From positions 11,260,588 to 11,324,587 of the forward strand of contig OX359247.1 of NCBI GenBank assembly GCA_947179485.1: 64,000 nucleotides of DNA, given 5' to 3'. This document shows positions 38,801 to 52,000 of this stretch, in pieces (the first letter of the stretch is position 1; each line of letters opens with the position of its first letter). Below the pieces are notes generated by a model. The model did no database searches, was not told the origin of the DNA, and saw only the letters and a list, made by a program, of their open reading frames with translations. This DNA comes from Allacma fusca (taxonomy: Eukaryota > Arthropoda > Collembola > Symphypleona > Sminthuridae). The translations under genes were made by a program, and so were the position numbers.

Positions 38801-41800
38801 GAAGAAATGCAAGTGAGTCTACTACATAATTAGGATTACACAGTAAAATCGGATTTGTTTGAAAGGGTTCGCATAAAGCACGGGGATATATGTAAATAGA
38901 CGTGTGAAAGAATACAGGGGATTTACCTTAGCATCCATGGTTATATCTTTTAATGCTAATCATAATAGCGGTTTAGTTAAAAGATCCCAGTGATAATGAG
39001 GCTTTAAATTTTCCGGGCATTTTATTTTTACGAGTCTTTTAAGACCATGTTTACTTTTTCAGTGTCATATCGTATGACTCATATATGCATGAGGGTTGAT
39101 TTGCTTATAGCCTATCCTGTATCCCCGACCGCGTACAGTCTTCGAGAAACAAAATTATTCTAATAGGGGTTGACCATATACCCCAAATTTTTACATAGGA
39201 GATTACCCTTGACCGGTCAGCTGTAATTTGACCATCCAGCTGCATTAGACTGCAACTGTGCCTCCTTACGTGAGCAGTTGTCTTTGTTAAGGAGAGACGA
39301 AAAACTCATATAAGATAGATAGATATAGTTATGTGAATTCGGTGCGAACATCGGATGCACTGGTTATGATATATGAAATGCATTATCATTATACTTACAA
39401 CAATTAGCTGGTCGGTCTCTTAAAGAGACACCCATTTAATTTGACTGTCCGGATGGCATGTCGTGGTTAGTTTGTTTTTTTTTCCTTGGTGAGTTTCCTC
39501 TCCTTCCACTTCGTCTTCGTCGTTGTTGGACAATTACTTGGGCCGGGACTGAAAGCCAAATGCTGGGCATGGCATTGTGCAACTGTGGAAGAGCAGAACA
39601 TTACTCAGCAATGCATGATGACTTTAATCCGCTTATCGTTGCGCTCTCTCGCCAGACTTGCGACCGAGCTTAGCGTTCACGTTAACTTTCTGTGGTTTAT
39701 TATTATATACAGTTTAAGAGTTGGTTGAGAAAAAAATTATGGCATTATCTATCAGGGAGATGGAGGATTGTATGAGGAGAGAACTCACAATTCAAATTAT
39801 TTATCACTTTTTCTTCACAAAGATATGGTCCACAATATTTTTTCTCCCTTATTGGGTACGCTACAATTTTGAGGTTCGTTAAATCTTTTAGTGTTTGTTT
39901 GGCATTTTTGTATTTTTCTTTAATAAAATGTCCGTTTCAAAATATGCGACTCCACTATTACCACTCCACATAGCCATTATCGGTACAGGGCCATGAAGCC
40001 TTTATCCCTTTCTCTGGGCTCCTTGGACAAGTTTTTATTGGGTTGAAATTCCCGTCGGATGTAACAATTGAAATTTTTTTTTTGGGTGTGTGTGTACGTA
40101 ATCAAGGATTATTTTTCGTAAAGGATGGATGTTGTTGGGAGTAATGTAGTTATTTTGTAGAATATTTTTGAAGCGAAGAGAAGACGAGCATATCAGTTGT
40201 AATGTTTTCAGCTTGAAAAGATATTGGGGCTTATGAACATGTTCCGTGAATGTGAAGGGGATAAGCGGAAGGTTATTTGAGTTGAGCTTATGGCAAAGTT
40301 GAAAAATTCATGCAGATTCGTTATAATTCCATCTTTGTGAGAGAAAATTGAGTCTGAAAAGATGTTTTCATCGTATATTTTGTTATCTCATTATAATTTT
40401 CTTGTAAGCTCTGCATTGTTATTTACTTTTTGATATTTTCTTGTCTCTTAAGTCGTCAAAGGCAGTGTGGAGCTTTCTATCAGTATATCCCTGCTACCTT
40501 GTTTGTAGTGTTGTCCTACTGGAGGAGTAATATAATGTAACTAGTAGTCGTCGACACCGGGCCCATTCTAATGTGAAGTAATGGGAGAAGAAGAGATAAT
40601 CCAAGATTAAAATATGTTGGGAGAAGACGATGGAGAGGAGGAAAGAGATATCGAGGAAGTATTGGTGGAAAAGTATTTGATGGGATCAGAAAGGTTGTGA
40701 AAGAAAACGTTTAAGAAATCCATTTAAAAATTTTTCGGGAAAGATTTCCTTTCGTCCCGCTCTCCTCCGAGTACTTACTTGTGTATTGCCAGGATTTTCC
40801 TTTTAAGTATGTACTGGAGCGTGGGGTATGCTTTATGATTGCAGTGTGTTCTTTGAAGTCATGCAATATTATCCACATAGTATGTACGCTTTAATAATAA
40901 TAACAACAAGTCTCGACACAACTGCGTGGATGTGGAAACGAAAGGATTATCCATAGAATTACAGTTGCTTTGCTGGATCCCTTATACACACTACTCCGTC
41001 AGTCTCCCAATTTTCAGGGGCTGCCTCCTTAAATGCATGCTTTTGGTACATTCTGTAGAAATGTGATCTGCAAGGTATGTGTGCATGCCGTGGTCAGCCA
41101 TGGGTGCGACAAATATGAAAGTTTCATTATTGTAATATTCCTGGTCTGCAATTATGCTACAATGATTATTACTACAGCCCATTTAAAGGTATAGACGCCT
41201 TGACAAAATTTCAAAAAGTACAGTTGGATTTCAGAAATATGATGCATTTTTAATGGGATCGCCGGAGCAAGTTCTAAGATGTAGAGTTTTGCCGACGAGA
41301 GGTTGCTTAAGTATTTGATCTTCGTCCATTTGAAAGAATACAATATTTTTGCATTTTAAAGTAATTTGTTATGGTGCCTGTTTATAGTTATTATGTACAA
41401 TTATTATGTATATTCAGTTTATTAATTTGAAGAGATTTGTAATTATTCCTTTTGTGAAAATGGGCGGCAGATGATTGTACATAATATACTGTAAGTATGC
41501 GTGTATTTGTATTGAAATGAAATGATCATTGCTTATTTTTGTTTGAGGTTAAAAGAGCTCGTGAAATATTTACGGGTGTAGGAAATACATTTCAGTGGCT
41601 GCTGCAAAGAGCACACTCCCGAGGTCTTATGGGTGGGTTCTTATCCTAGTAGTGGAGTGAAATATGTATCTAAAAAGCATGGGGCAAGAGAGAAGTGCCA
41701 GCATAAAAAAGTTGGACATGGATGACAAGAAAATAGTGTTTTGATGTGGTGGAGAACGTAAGCTGAGCGCTTGTGTAGTGGTCGATGATTGCCATTGGGT

Positions 41801-42045
41801 AGAAAGAAAACCTTGTTTATTCGCTTGAATTGAGTCGGTCAGTGGAAGAGATTTACTGTGAGGCTGTCGGGGAGGATAAGCTTAACCTGCAGGCCCGTTC
41901 TCTTTGGTGAAGCTCTTTGGTCCATTATCATCTTGTTTGTTATCGACCATGTTGAAAGTCAAGAACAAAAAGGAACAGGATTTGTCTTTTCATTTGTCAT
42001 TCCTTCCCTGACTCAAACATGGAAACGCAGTTAGGAACATAAAAG

Positions 42046-42082
<37 letters not shown>

Positions 42083-45000
42083 AGGAAAAAAAATCTTTTT
42101 TATTTTCTTTTCGATCATCATCTCTCTCCTGCTCCGACGTTGTTTTCAAATACTATCGGGATAACTGTTGCGAAAGACATTGGTAGTGTTCCGAGCGTAA
42201 AGCTATAGTCTTCCTGTAGATCACTGTCTTCATGTTGTAATATACCCAAATACCGCATCTCTCAACCATGCCTTCACAGTCACTTGTTTCAGTACGAAAA
42301 AAAAATCAGAAGTACTAGAAGTAGTAGATAGCTTTGGGAGTTGAACATGCTGAACTCACATCCGTTGTTCTGAAAATTTGAGCCGTGGAAATGCCTTGTC
42401 CTTATTAAGGTTTCAAATTCCTAGGAAAATGTGAAATTACTTTGAAATATCAGCTCGTTCGTTACTCGCACGGAGCATCTACATACATAAATTTCAATTG
42501 AAAGAGCGGTGCGGAGTAATGCTCCTGAAATCGGTGTAATCATTTTAATTTAATTTAAAATATCTATGGGAGTCCAGAATTTTTTAATATTCCATACGAT
42601 CCTGATTCTAGTATCTATTTAGGTTTCGGTACATACATACCTACGTCTGTTGTCAGCATGGAATTTTATGTTGATGCAAGTACGAAGGCAGGGACTACAT
42701 CATCTCTGGAATTACTAAAGGGTGTTTACATGCATACATACCTCCTGGTAGTTGATAATAGGGATGGAGGAAATGTGGATGGGAGATGGGAAAGTTTGGG
42801 AACAAGCAAGGAACAGAGGCAAAGAGTCAAGAGAGTATAGAAGGAGTAGTAGACGGAAGCTACTTTCCATTTCTATCTTGCTTTTGCACACTCCCTCTCG
42901 CTCCATTCTGATTGCCAATCAGAAATTCTTAAGCGGCTTATGTTCCACTGCCTTGCGTTCTGGTGCCCCTAACTTTAACTCCCCCGTTTGACTGACTCAA
43001 CTCATCTATGCTGAAGAGAGAGGGATAGCTCGAGAGAGAGAGAGAGAGAGAGAGTGGAGTCAATTCTTCTAGAGAAATAATATAGTATATAGACTGTTCC
43101 TGTTTTTTCCACTCTGTCCCTTTTTCTTCTCTCTCCCTCTCTCTCTCTCTCTCTCCTCTTAACCAGAGAGTTGAACCTCTTAAAATTTCGACTCCTCTAC
43201 TAGGTCTCTACTATTACGAATAGAAGATTTTTTTTATTTAAATACATACATACATGCCAAGATCAGATGACTCCCGGACCACTGCACTGGGAACCCTGGA
43301 TGTCATATTTGAGATAACGCAAAGGAATTCTGTGCTACTGGAACTGGTCACTTCGGATTTAAATTCAGTATGAGTGACATGAAAATCTCCTAGACATTTG
43401 ACAATTATCCTCCTCTTTTAGCCTGGTAGCTTTTACGTGCATAGTTATTTAATGTTCCAAGCATTCAGAGCCGAGAAGGAGTGGTTTGATTTGAGAAATT
43501 TTGATACTGCAGAGCTTTTAAAATCATTTTGTTACTCCAAGCTTGGAATGATAACAATAATATTTAATCGACGAAATCTTTACACACCAGAGTACCTTTA
43601 TGGTTAATACTGCTACATATGTATGTAGCTCGGGCCTGTAATGTTTGTCTTTAAAGCGTCCCTGCTCGCAAGCACCTGAGTATTTGTATCACTTGTCCTG
43701 TAGTAGTAGTACCTTCAAGTGGTGTTTTTAATCTTCTTTGGATTTTTTTTTCTCATCCAGAAGTGATAAGCACGTTCTGTGATGTGCAGTCAGATCCTTG
43801 TACTTACGCATATAATAAGGGTTATTAACTTTTCACTACTTGGTACATATTTTTTTCACCTTTCCTTGGAACTAATTTATTGTAACGGAAGTAATGCAAA
43901 AGGGCTAATAAACCCTTAAAACACTACAACTAATTACATTACAGCGATGTACTTTAAAGACGCCGTCCATATTATATTCCTTAGAGCCGTTGGCTCTTGT
44001 GTACATATTTTAAATTATTTAAACACCAAATAAATATATACATAGTAGCCCAGCTATGTATATATTTAATAAGCTGCATTTTCTAATAGTAAAAGAAAAT
44101 ATACTCGTGTAATCTTGAGACCAGGGTTGTATTCATCGAGGTATTAAAAGTATGTATTTTAAAATCGTATTGTTGGAATGGCTCTACCCAAGGCATAAGC
44201 CATGGAGAAGGATGGTAGTAAAAGTTACAATAATGACAAACATTTTTTATCTTAGGCTCGAACTGAATGAAAAGTGATGCCATTAATGCTGGAAAAGCTT
44301 ATTGAAATGTGGGGTTGAATATGTATCTATACTTCTTGAGTGGAGGGAACGAGTGGGTTATGATAAATCTGGGGTATTATCATGGACGGTGAGACGACTT
44401 AAAGGTGTTAGAGCTCCACTATGACCATTACACTCCCTGCATACATCTATTTATGTAATACTGGAGACATGGTAAAGAGTGACTGGCTACAAACATTATT
44501 TGGAAAGTATTGCATACCTTATGATATTTCAGAGCTATTTTACAAGTTTTATCTCTTATGATCCCTTGAAAATGTCCTCTGATGCTCTTTTAGTCTTACG
44601 TGTATACATGTATCATTGGTCTCGGATTATACTTATAGCCCTCTCCTTCCTATCCTCGTACATATCGGCTGGACTGTTTAAGTCTCTGTTACTACCATTA
44701 CTGCCAAAGTATGTGTTTGTTGAGCACTCCTTATTGCAGATGCCGTAAATCGGCTATATGGTTTGTCTTATTAAAATGTATCTTACGCCCAGTGTCTATC
44801 TGTAGGTTTTATATCCGCTTATAATGCTCTTTGCTGGAAGTAAGCCTCTCGGAGTCCTCATCGACTTTACTGTGAAACGAACATGGAGAGAGAGAGAGAG
44901 AGAGTTCTGTGTATTTTGTATTATGGAGCTTTTCACTTTACTATATATAGTTTGGTGCCTTTAAACACTCAGGTTTGTCTCTTGCTCACATTGCATTGTC

Positions 45001-48000
45001 GAAGGTTTCAGTTCACTTCAAAACTGACTCTCTCACTTGCCTGCCGCTTCTCTTTTCTCTCATTTTCACCTTTGACTTCCTTCACGGTATTATTAGGGAC
45101 GGGCCTTGACTTCCTTTTCCTGAATTGTTGGTTCACGTCAGGGGACGCCGCATATTTGTTGAGAACAGTTCCTGGAGACTTACAAATACTTGTGAGACGA
45201 CCTAATTGTGATGTGTGGAAAGAGTTGGAAGTGTGGTAATGTGAAGGTGCGGAAAAGTCGTGGGGACAGTACTATGAACCTACGGGATAGAAAGTTTTTA
45301 TCATTTTTTTTTTGTTTTGAGCAGTCGTACATTAGAGACCCGTTTGTGCGTGCATGTCTAGTGTGTGGTTAAGAGATGAGGTGGTTGTGTGGAAGTACCG
45401 GGAAATGCCTTTGGAAAGTACCCGACATTGTCTACACGGATCGACCAACTTGCTAAGTGGTTCTTGAAAGTTTGTACACCATTCCCTGAAGTTCTACTAC
45501 TGACGTTTATATATAATTATGTATGTAGTATGTATCTACATACGGAACCAGCTGACTATCAGCATTAGGAGCTTTGCCTCATTGCTGTGGACTGTGGAGT
45601 CACCGTGCATATCTGTAGAGACTACATCTCCATCTACAATGTACATACATACGTACATGTGAGAGGGGAAACTCCTGTTTCCTACAAGTGGCATTTAATG
45701 ATGAGTTTGTTCATGGGCGGAGTGGTGAAAAGGTGCACTTTTTCTGTATACTACTCCACACACACACACACACACACACACATGTGTGTGTACTTACAAG
45801 GAACTTTCTCCTTGTACCATTTCCAGTCCAAATACTACACAGGAGAAGGGAATAATTCTGTCCGTATTTGTTCAGGAACTTGTGCCGGATATAAGTACCG
45901 CTTGTAAGTATCTGTGTATGTTTGCCATGCTCATGAATTATAGGAGAGATACATACATGCATCCAGAAGTGATGGAGTAGTGTCGCGTTTGGAAGGAATT
46001 GCGTAGGGAAGAGAGAAGGCAAGGAATAATAGCGTGTGGAAATGCTGAGGATACTTGAGCCAACTGGATGTGAGGGTTGTCCTCGGTTGGAATTCCATGT
46101 ATTGCTGCACTTTTGCTGGTTCCTCTGTGGTTCCGCTCTCTTTGTATTGTATGTATGCAGGGAGAGATATGATTTGGTATGAGGGTTCATATAGATTGAG
46201 TGTATTTATACTGTACGTATGTATGTATGTAACACTGTGTGTAGCAAACTTAGTTCAGTTAGACCTGTGTGTGTGTGTGTGTGTGTGTGGAGAAATGTGA
46301 TACTTTATGTAATCATGTCAAAGTCGTAATCGGGCCCCATAAGTTCGTTGTATGTCTACAGTACGTTCTATAGTAGTTCCTTACTAGTGTTTTTATTCTA
46401 CTTGATCTTAATGTTTAATACTCTCAAGTAGTTGGACTACCAGTCTGTGAGGTAGCATTTACCACTCTAACTAGTATATGGACTTATGTAGGGAAGGACA
46501 CTGAATATTCTCAGGGAATTTGCAACTCGTATTTGTATAGATATATGTACATACATAGGGGCAAGTTATCAGAGAGGCAAGGGCAGGCAGAAATAAGGGT
46601 TTGAAATTTATGAATATATTTGTTGGATGATAAGGTAAAGACTGTTGTGGTGCACAGTACAGTAAGTATGTATGTAGGAGCAGAGTGAAAGCCCTGGATG
46701 GGAGGGAAGGCTTGTATTGTAAGCATGTACATGACTTTACTAGAAAAGAGAGAAATGTGATGTCGGGAAATTTTCATTTTTCTCTGTCAAATTACAAATG
46801 GGAATGTCAGACTTGAAAAATTTGTCTCCTATGGAAGTCTGATTTGTTTGACTTTTATTTTGTGGCAGAGCTCGCAAAAACAGAGTCGGATCGGGTCCGA
46901 GAAGCCCTGCTCCTGGAAGAACTTGTCACTGTTGTCAACAAAAGAGATGAACTTGTCACTCATTGGGATGACCAGGAACGAGCGTAAGTTCAATTTATAT
47001 TTTTATTTTAAATTCCCATCAAGTAGTAGTATACTAACTCATACACATATAATATCTGTAGTTGTTAAGTGCATGATGTAATTGTCAGTGAATGTAAAGG
47101 AACAGAACTCACTTTAATTCCCTGGAATATAAATCTGTATCTTTGAAAACTATTAGAGAGAAGAGTTTTGAAATGTAAACATTTTAGAGGATTTCGGTTG
47201 TTCGATGTATTGGGTATACTTGAGCATTTATTAAAATTGGGCAGGACTCTGTTTGTTCACAATATGGGAATGGAAGTTGTAGAAAAAAAAAGACCGTCAG
47301 TTTAATAGTAAAGCAAACCTCAGCTGTGTATACAAATACAGAGGAAGAAGCTCCTATTCTTGGAGTAAAAAGATACACATGGGAAGATACTCCCTCATTT
47401 CATCCCTCGTGGACTCATTTAGCACGCTTGTCATATGATTTTCTGTGCTTACTTTCCTTTCTGACTCAATTGAACCATGACTATCGTCTTATGACATTGG
47501 AACAGGGAGTTTACAGGGGTTTCTTCCTTTCTCTCTTTCTTTCCCTACTTCTCCCTCCCCCTTTGATTGTCTCTTGCCTTCTAATGTAAAGGCTTTCAAT
47601 TTAAACAATTTTTATTCCCATAAAAAAGACTCACCCGTCTCATTTCTTTTGATTCTTTATTTTTTTCAGTGCTAAACATAGGAAGACATATTCTTGAAGA
47701 GGTAACTGATTCTTACATTATAGCCAGGCTTACAGTTTCTAGCCTGAGGGGGGAAAACCATATAGTTTCCGTGCTGTCTTGTACTACTACTCCTTTTGTG
47801 CTTCTGTTTTGATCAGCTCCATTGTTTGATGAGATGAAAAAAGTTGTATTCTTTCATTAGGGATGATTTCATGTCTTCAGGGCTGTAATCATCTAGCTAG
47901 TACATAAGTACATCCAGGGGTAGTAAAAGTACATTCACATTTAAATTTCTTAGCGTTCGGCCCATCCTAATGTTGATATCTTACTCATGATCTCTTCCTC

Positions 48001-49004
48001 ACTTAGTTATTATTTGCTAGTGTAATTTCCTGATTATGTGGAGAGATATGTAACTAATTTATGAGTTATTTCGTTTCATGTAGATAGATACTGTATATCT
48101 ACGCGTGACTTACAAATACGGAAGGATGCTAAGCTAGGCCCGGGGGGTTGGGGACGTATTAAAGTTAAATTAAATAAGTGCATGAATAGGCTCTACAACT
48201 ACTTCCACGTGATGGCTGGAGGATTACGTTTTTCTGTTTCTTGGGATTCTTGTCTCCTCTCGGGCAGGAGCTGTAATATTCAGGTTACCATGGGACAATG
48301 AGAAAGTAATTGTGACAATTTAGCCCCCATTTCCCGATATGTAATATCTACTTTATAAAATTGTTTCCTACGGTAGTATTCATTTTCAGTATCTATGTAT
48401 CTACATACTTTCAAAAAAAATGGTTAGTGCTTATGTACATATGTATATGTCACATTGTAAGTATTTAGTTTTCAGTTGTGTTTGGGGAGGTAGTACAATT
48501 TGAGTTTGTAAGTTTGAAAAATGGTGGCTGGGAAAAGGCAGGCAATTGGTCTATGACAGTCGCAGGTGACATGGAAGGGATTTGAGAGCCGGACAGGAGC
48601 AGCAGCGGGAGTTAGAGCAATGTGTAGTGTAGAAATGTGACTCTCGTATGGCTTGGTGGATGTACATGGGATGTGAAGGAGAAAATGAACAAGAGTAGAA
48701 AAGGAGGAATGAGGACAAAGGCCTAAACCGGATTAGAGCTTTTAAAACCGGAAACGTGAAATATTGTGATTTATGAAATGACATTACCCGTGGGGTTTAA
48801 CTTCTCTAATGGACACTGTCATCCCAGGCAAAGGCACCTCGACTCACGGTTTTTACCGTCTGTATCACAAAAAACTAGTATTTCTCCCTGTCAGCATTGT
48901 GAAATCTATTCCGGTGAAATATAGGAGCTAATTTTCCATGTCTGTCAACCCATGGAACTCTCTTGGGAGTGTACATGCATACTTTAGCTCTGGCCTGGTG
49001 TGTG

Positions 49005-49050
<46 letters not shown>

Positions 49051-52000
49051 TATGCAATAAAATATTAGTAGTTATTTTACGTTTGCGTAGTGTGAACACT
49101 ATTATTGGTACTCCCTACAAATGTAGAGGTCTCATGGGAGTTTTAGTCTTTGTACGGTTGTCAAGTCATTGTGGTACTATAAATTGCAAGTTTTACCGTG
49201 ACTTTTTTAAATGTAAATATCCAAGGCTGAGAGTACCATAGGAAAAATTGCATGCACATGATGTGAATTTATGTCTGCCATTTTATTTATCATCCGCCCT
49301 GTGAGAATATATCAAAGCCGAGAGGAGAGGAGAGGTGAGAGGAGTGGAGAAGGGAATAAAATTATTGTATGTAAAATTGTTGTATGGTTGAGGCTATAGC
49401 TGATTTGGTTTGGAGTGACTGCAATTTTTGTATTTTAATTTCTGCCATGTACTACATATGTACACCATTGACTATTGAAATACATACACCAGGTTTATAA
49501 ATTATGACTTTCATAATAATTTCGGACACTCCCCCAATTCAAAAATTCGTCATGAGGAGTCTGAATAAGACTATGAGATGAGGTAGTACGTGTTACATTT
49601 ATTTGTGTACGGTACTACAAATATGTAGTATTTAGGTTCAAATACCTTGAGGAATTTTACGTCCTACATATTTGGAGATTTTTTATGTCCTGTAATTTAC
49701 ATACGACAACTGTTGTACAGTTTCTTTCCTAATTATTATTGTTGGTTTTATCATTACTTAATTAACGAAACCTCAGTTCACCTTTGGTAAATTGAAGCAC
49801 AGGTTAGAAAACTCCAGGGAGACAGCCCGACAAATGAAATCTACATACATACGTTTTGTAGTAAGCATGCATGCATGCATGCATGATGTATTCCAAGGTG
49901 TTTACAAAGAATTCAAACTGAGAGAGGTGAAATTCTCTGTCTTGGACTTGTAAGGGTGTTTTACCATCATCATCCCTGGCAGTTGTAGCTACATTATTTA
50001 TGTTCCCAACTTTTGGCCCTGGTAATCATGTATGGTTTCGATTAGGAAAGCCATACAAGTCTGTGTCCATTCTGGTTTTCTCGGAAACGTGCAGGGAACG
50101 AAGGATATAGTTTTATTTCTAATGTAGTAAGTGATTGGTAAAGCATTTATGTATTTCCAGATAATGTCATGTAAGAAATTCAATACAGCTTGCATACTGT
50201 TATAGGAATGGTGAGAGGATGGAGGATGAGAGGAAAGGTATAAAAGGGTGTCTGGCTGGACAGGAGACATGGATGAGGTTGTAGCCAGTATGATGCTTGT
50301 ATTATATGAGGACGACAGCAAGGACAGGGAAGGTGCGTGATAGCTTGTATTTCCACGCAGTAAGGATAAGTAATCAGATTAAGTAATTGATTTCTATTGT
50401 GAGAGGAGACAAGGAAACGCATTAGAGTTTTGTATGCTTTCACTTGTTTTCCGGAGTGAATTTTCTCGGATTTTCTCATACTCCCCTTGTATCAGGAGGT
50501 TATTTTTTCCCTCTTGTTTATTAGCCGGAAAAAAAATGCATTTTTTCTTTTAAATTATTTGGGATTTTGTAATAATTGTGTCTGCCTATTTAATATTTTT
50601 ATTAATGATTTTGTACAGGGTTCAATAAAACATTTACATCCTAGTACCTTGCCCATACATATATGAGGGACAAATATTCAAAACATACGATTTTCCTATT
50701 TTCAAACAAATTGTTTTTTTTCTTTTTTGTTACAAAACCTTTTTCTAAAATTTGTATCATTGACCTAGGTCAATGCAAAAGGCATAATAAAAAATAGTTT
50801 GCTTTTTTAATCCAGGTACAGGAAAGCAGTTATTTTCTTATACCCTTTATACACTTAAAAATTCATGTATGTTACCCAGTACTTACATATTTGTGGTCAA
50901 TGAGAAAATGTAAGAGAAAATATTTTTAAAATGGCATGTAAAATATGCTGATTTTAAATCCCAGTGTTCGTATGTACGTATTGTTTCATATTTCTGTAGA
51001 AAGTACAAAATTGAAACTACTTTAAAGTGCTAATTGGCTTGTGCACGGTGATAGAAGGTTTAACGAGCAGAAAATGAACTGATTCTATTGTTGACAGTCT
51101 GAATGGGTCCTAGAGGGAAATCAGGAAATGCACGTAAATACATAAATTGAGGGAGAGTGTAGCAGCGGAACTGTAACACTCAAGTGTGGGGATAAAAGAG
51201 CAACAAGGAAATCGAATCAAGTTGGAATTGAACTAGGGATTGCCTCCTCTAATTTGCTACATGCTCACAGACGGAGTGGCATGATTTGTTTTGTATTTCC
51301 TATTCATTATCTCCCTGCCAATTGGATTTTGTTAGTGAGTGAGAGTATCTGTGCATGCGTTTGTAAAAAGTTTGTCGAGAGTGTGTGTGGCGTCGTGTGG
51401 CACGACAGGAGAGATCTTCATCCACCAGGGTTTCATTCTATACCCTACCATACAGCAACTTTCTGTCGGAAACTGTAATGCCTAATGTACGTATTAAGCC
51501 AATATCTTCCTGAAGGTGTCAACTTACTTATTTATAAAACAAAATGATTATACTGGTGGGAGCGTTTTGTGTACCAAGTTTAATTTTCATACATGTGTAG
51601 ATACATTTTCATATATAGACGTGCACATCAAGTTGCCTAATTGGGTATTAGGATTCCCACTTTAGGTTATTTCTCGTATTACTAGCATGGGGGGGGGTGG
51701 GTTGCTCTCCTGATGTTACGTGTATTTTGGATCGGAAATCCTTGAACTTGGTTTTGAATGAGGGCTTGAATGAATGAATGGTGTTTATACAGGCTATATG
51801 GAGTAGCATTTTTAGGATTACAGAAGTCATCCGGATTGAATGTTTTCCTCGTCTTATGGATTTTTCAAGGTGTACCAGGCCGGGTGCCAAGTAGGATTAG
51901 CCCCTAATGATTAGGGGCAGTATTTATGTTAAGTATTATTTTTGGGGCTGGCTTGGCTCAAGTTCAGAATAAACACTTTACACCCAGACAACAAATCACG

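Larger units (their letters stand above)
38247..46868 (+). other. EHBP1 intron, 8622 bp
   Basis: This is the largest recognised intron. It contains (GA)n at 42049-42079, a (GA)n and (CT)n pair at 43032-43054 and 43127-43159, (GA)n at 44885-44904, (CA)n with TGTGTG at 45757-45791 and (GT)n at 46266-46289. The segment around 39458-39728 is less AT-rich than its surroundings and open in two frames but gives no recognisable protein. No nested gene was identified. Confidence 0.7.

Noticed and set aside
39458-39728. Less AT-rich segment in an EHBP1 intron with overlapping frames
   Set aside because: Neither frame gives a recognisable protein or a repeat family; could be an old insertion but nothing supports it.
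45711-46190. Open frame of 159 codons on the minus strand
   Set aside because: It runs through the (CA)n tract and has no domain; a microsatellite-assisted chance frame.
48875-49241. Frames on both strands with long His-Thr or Val-Cys runs
   Set aside because: They are translations of the (GT)n microsatellite.
51776-51785. Tandem repeats checked as a CRISPR array
   Set aside because: These and other tandem runs are simple eukaryotic microsatellites without spacers.
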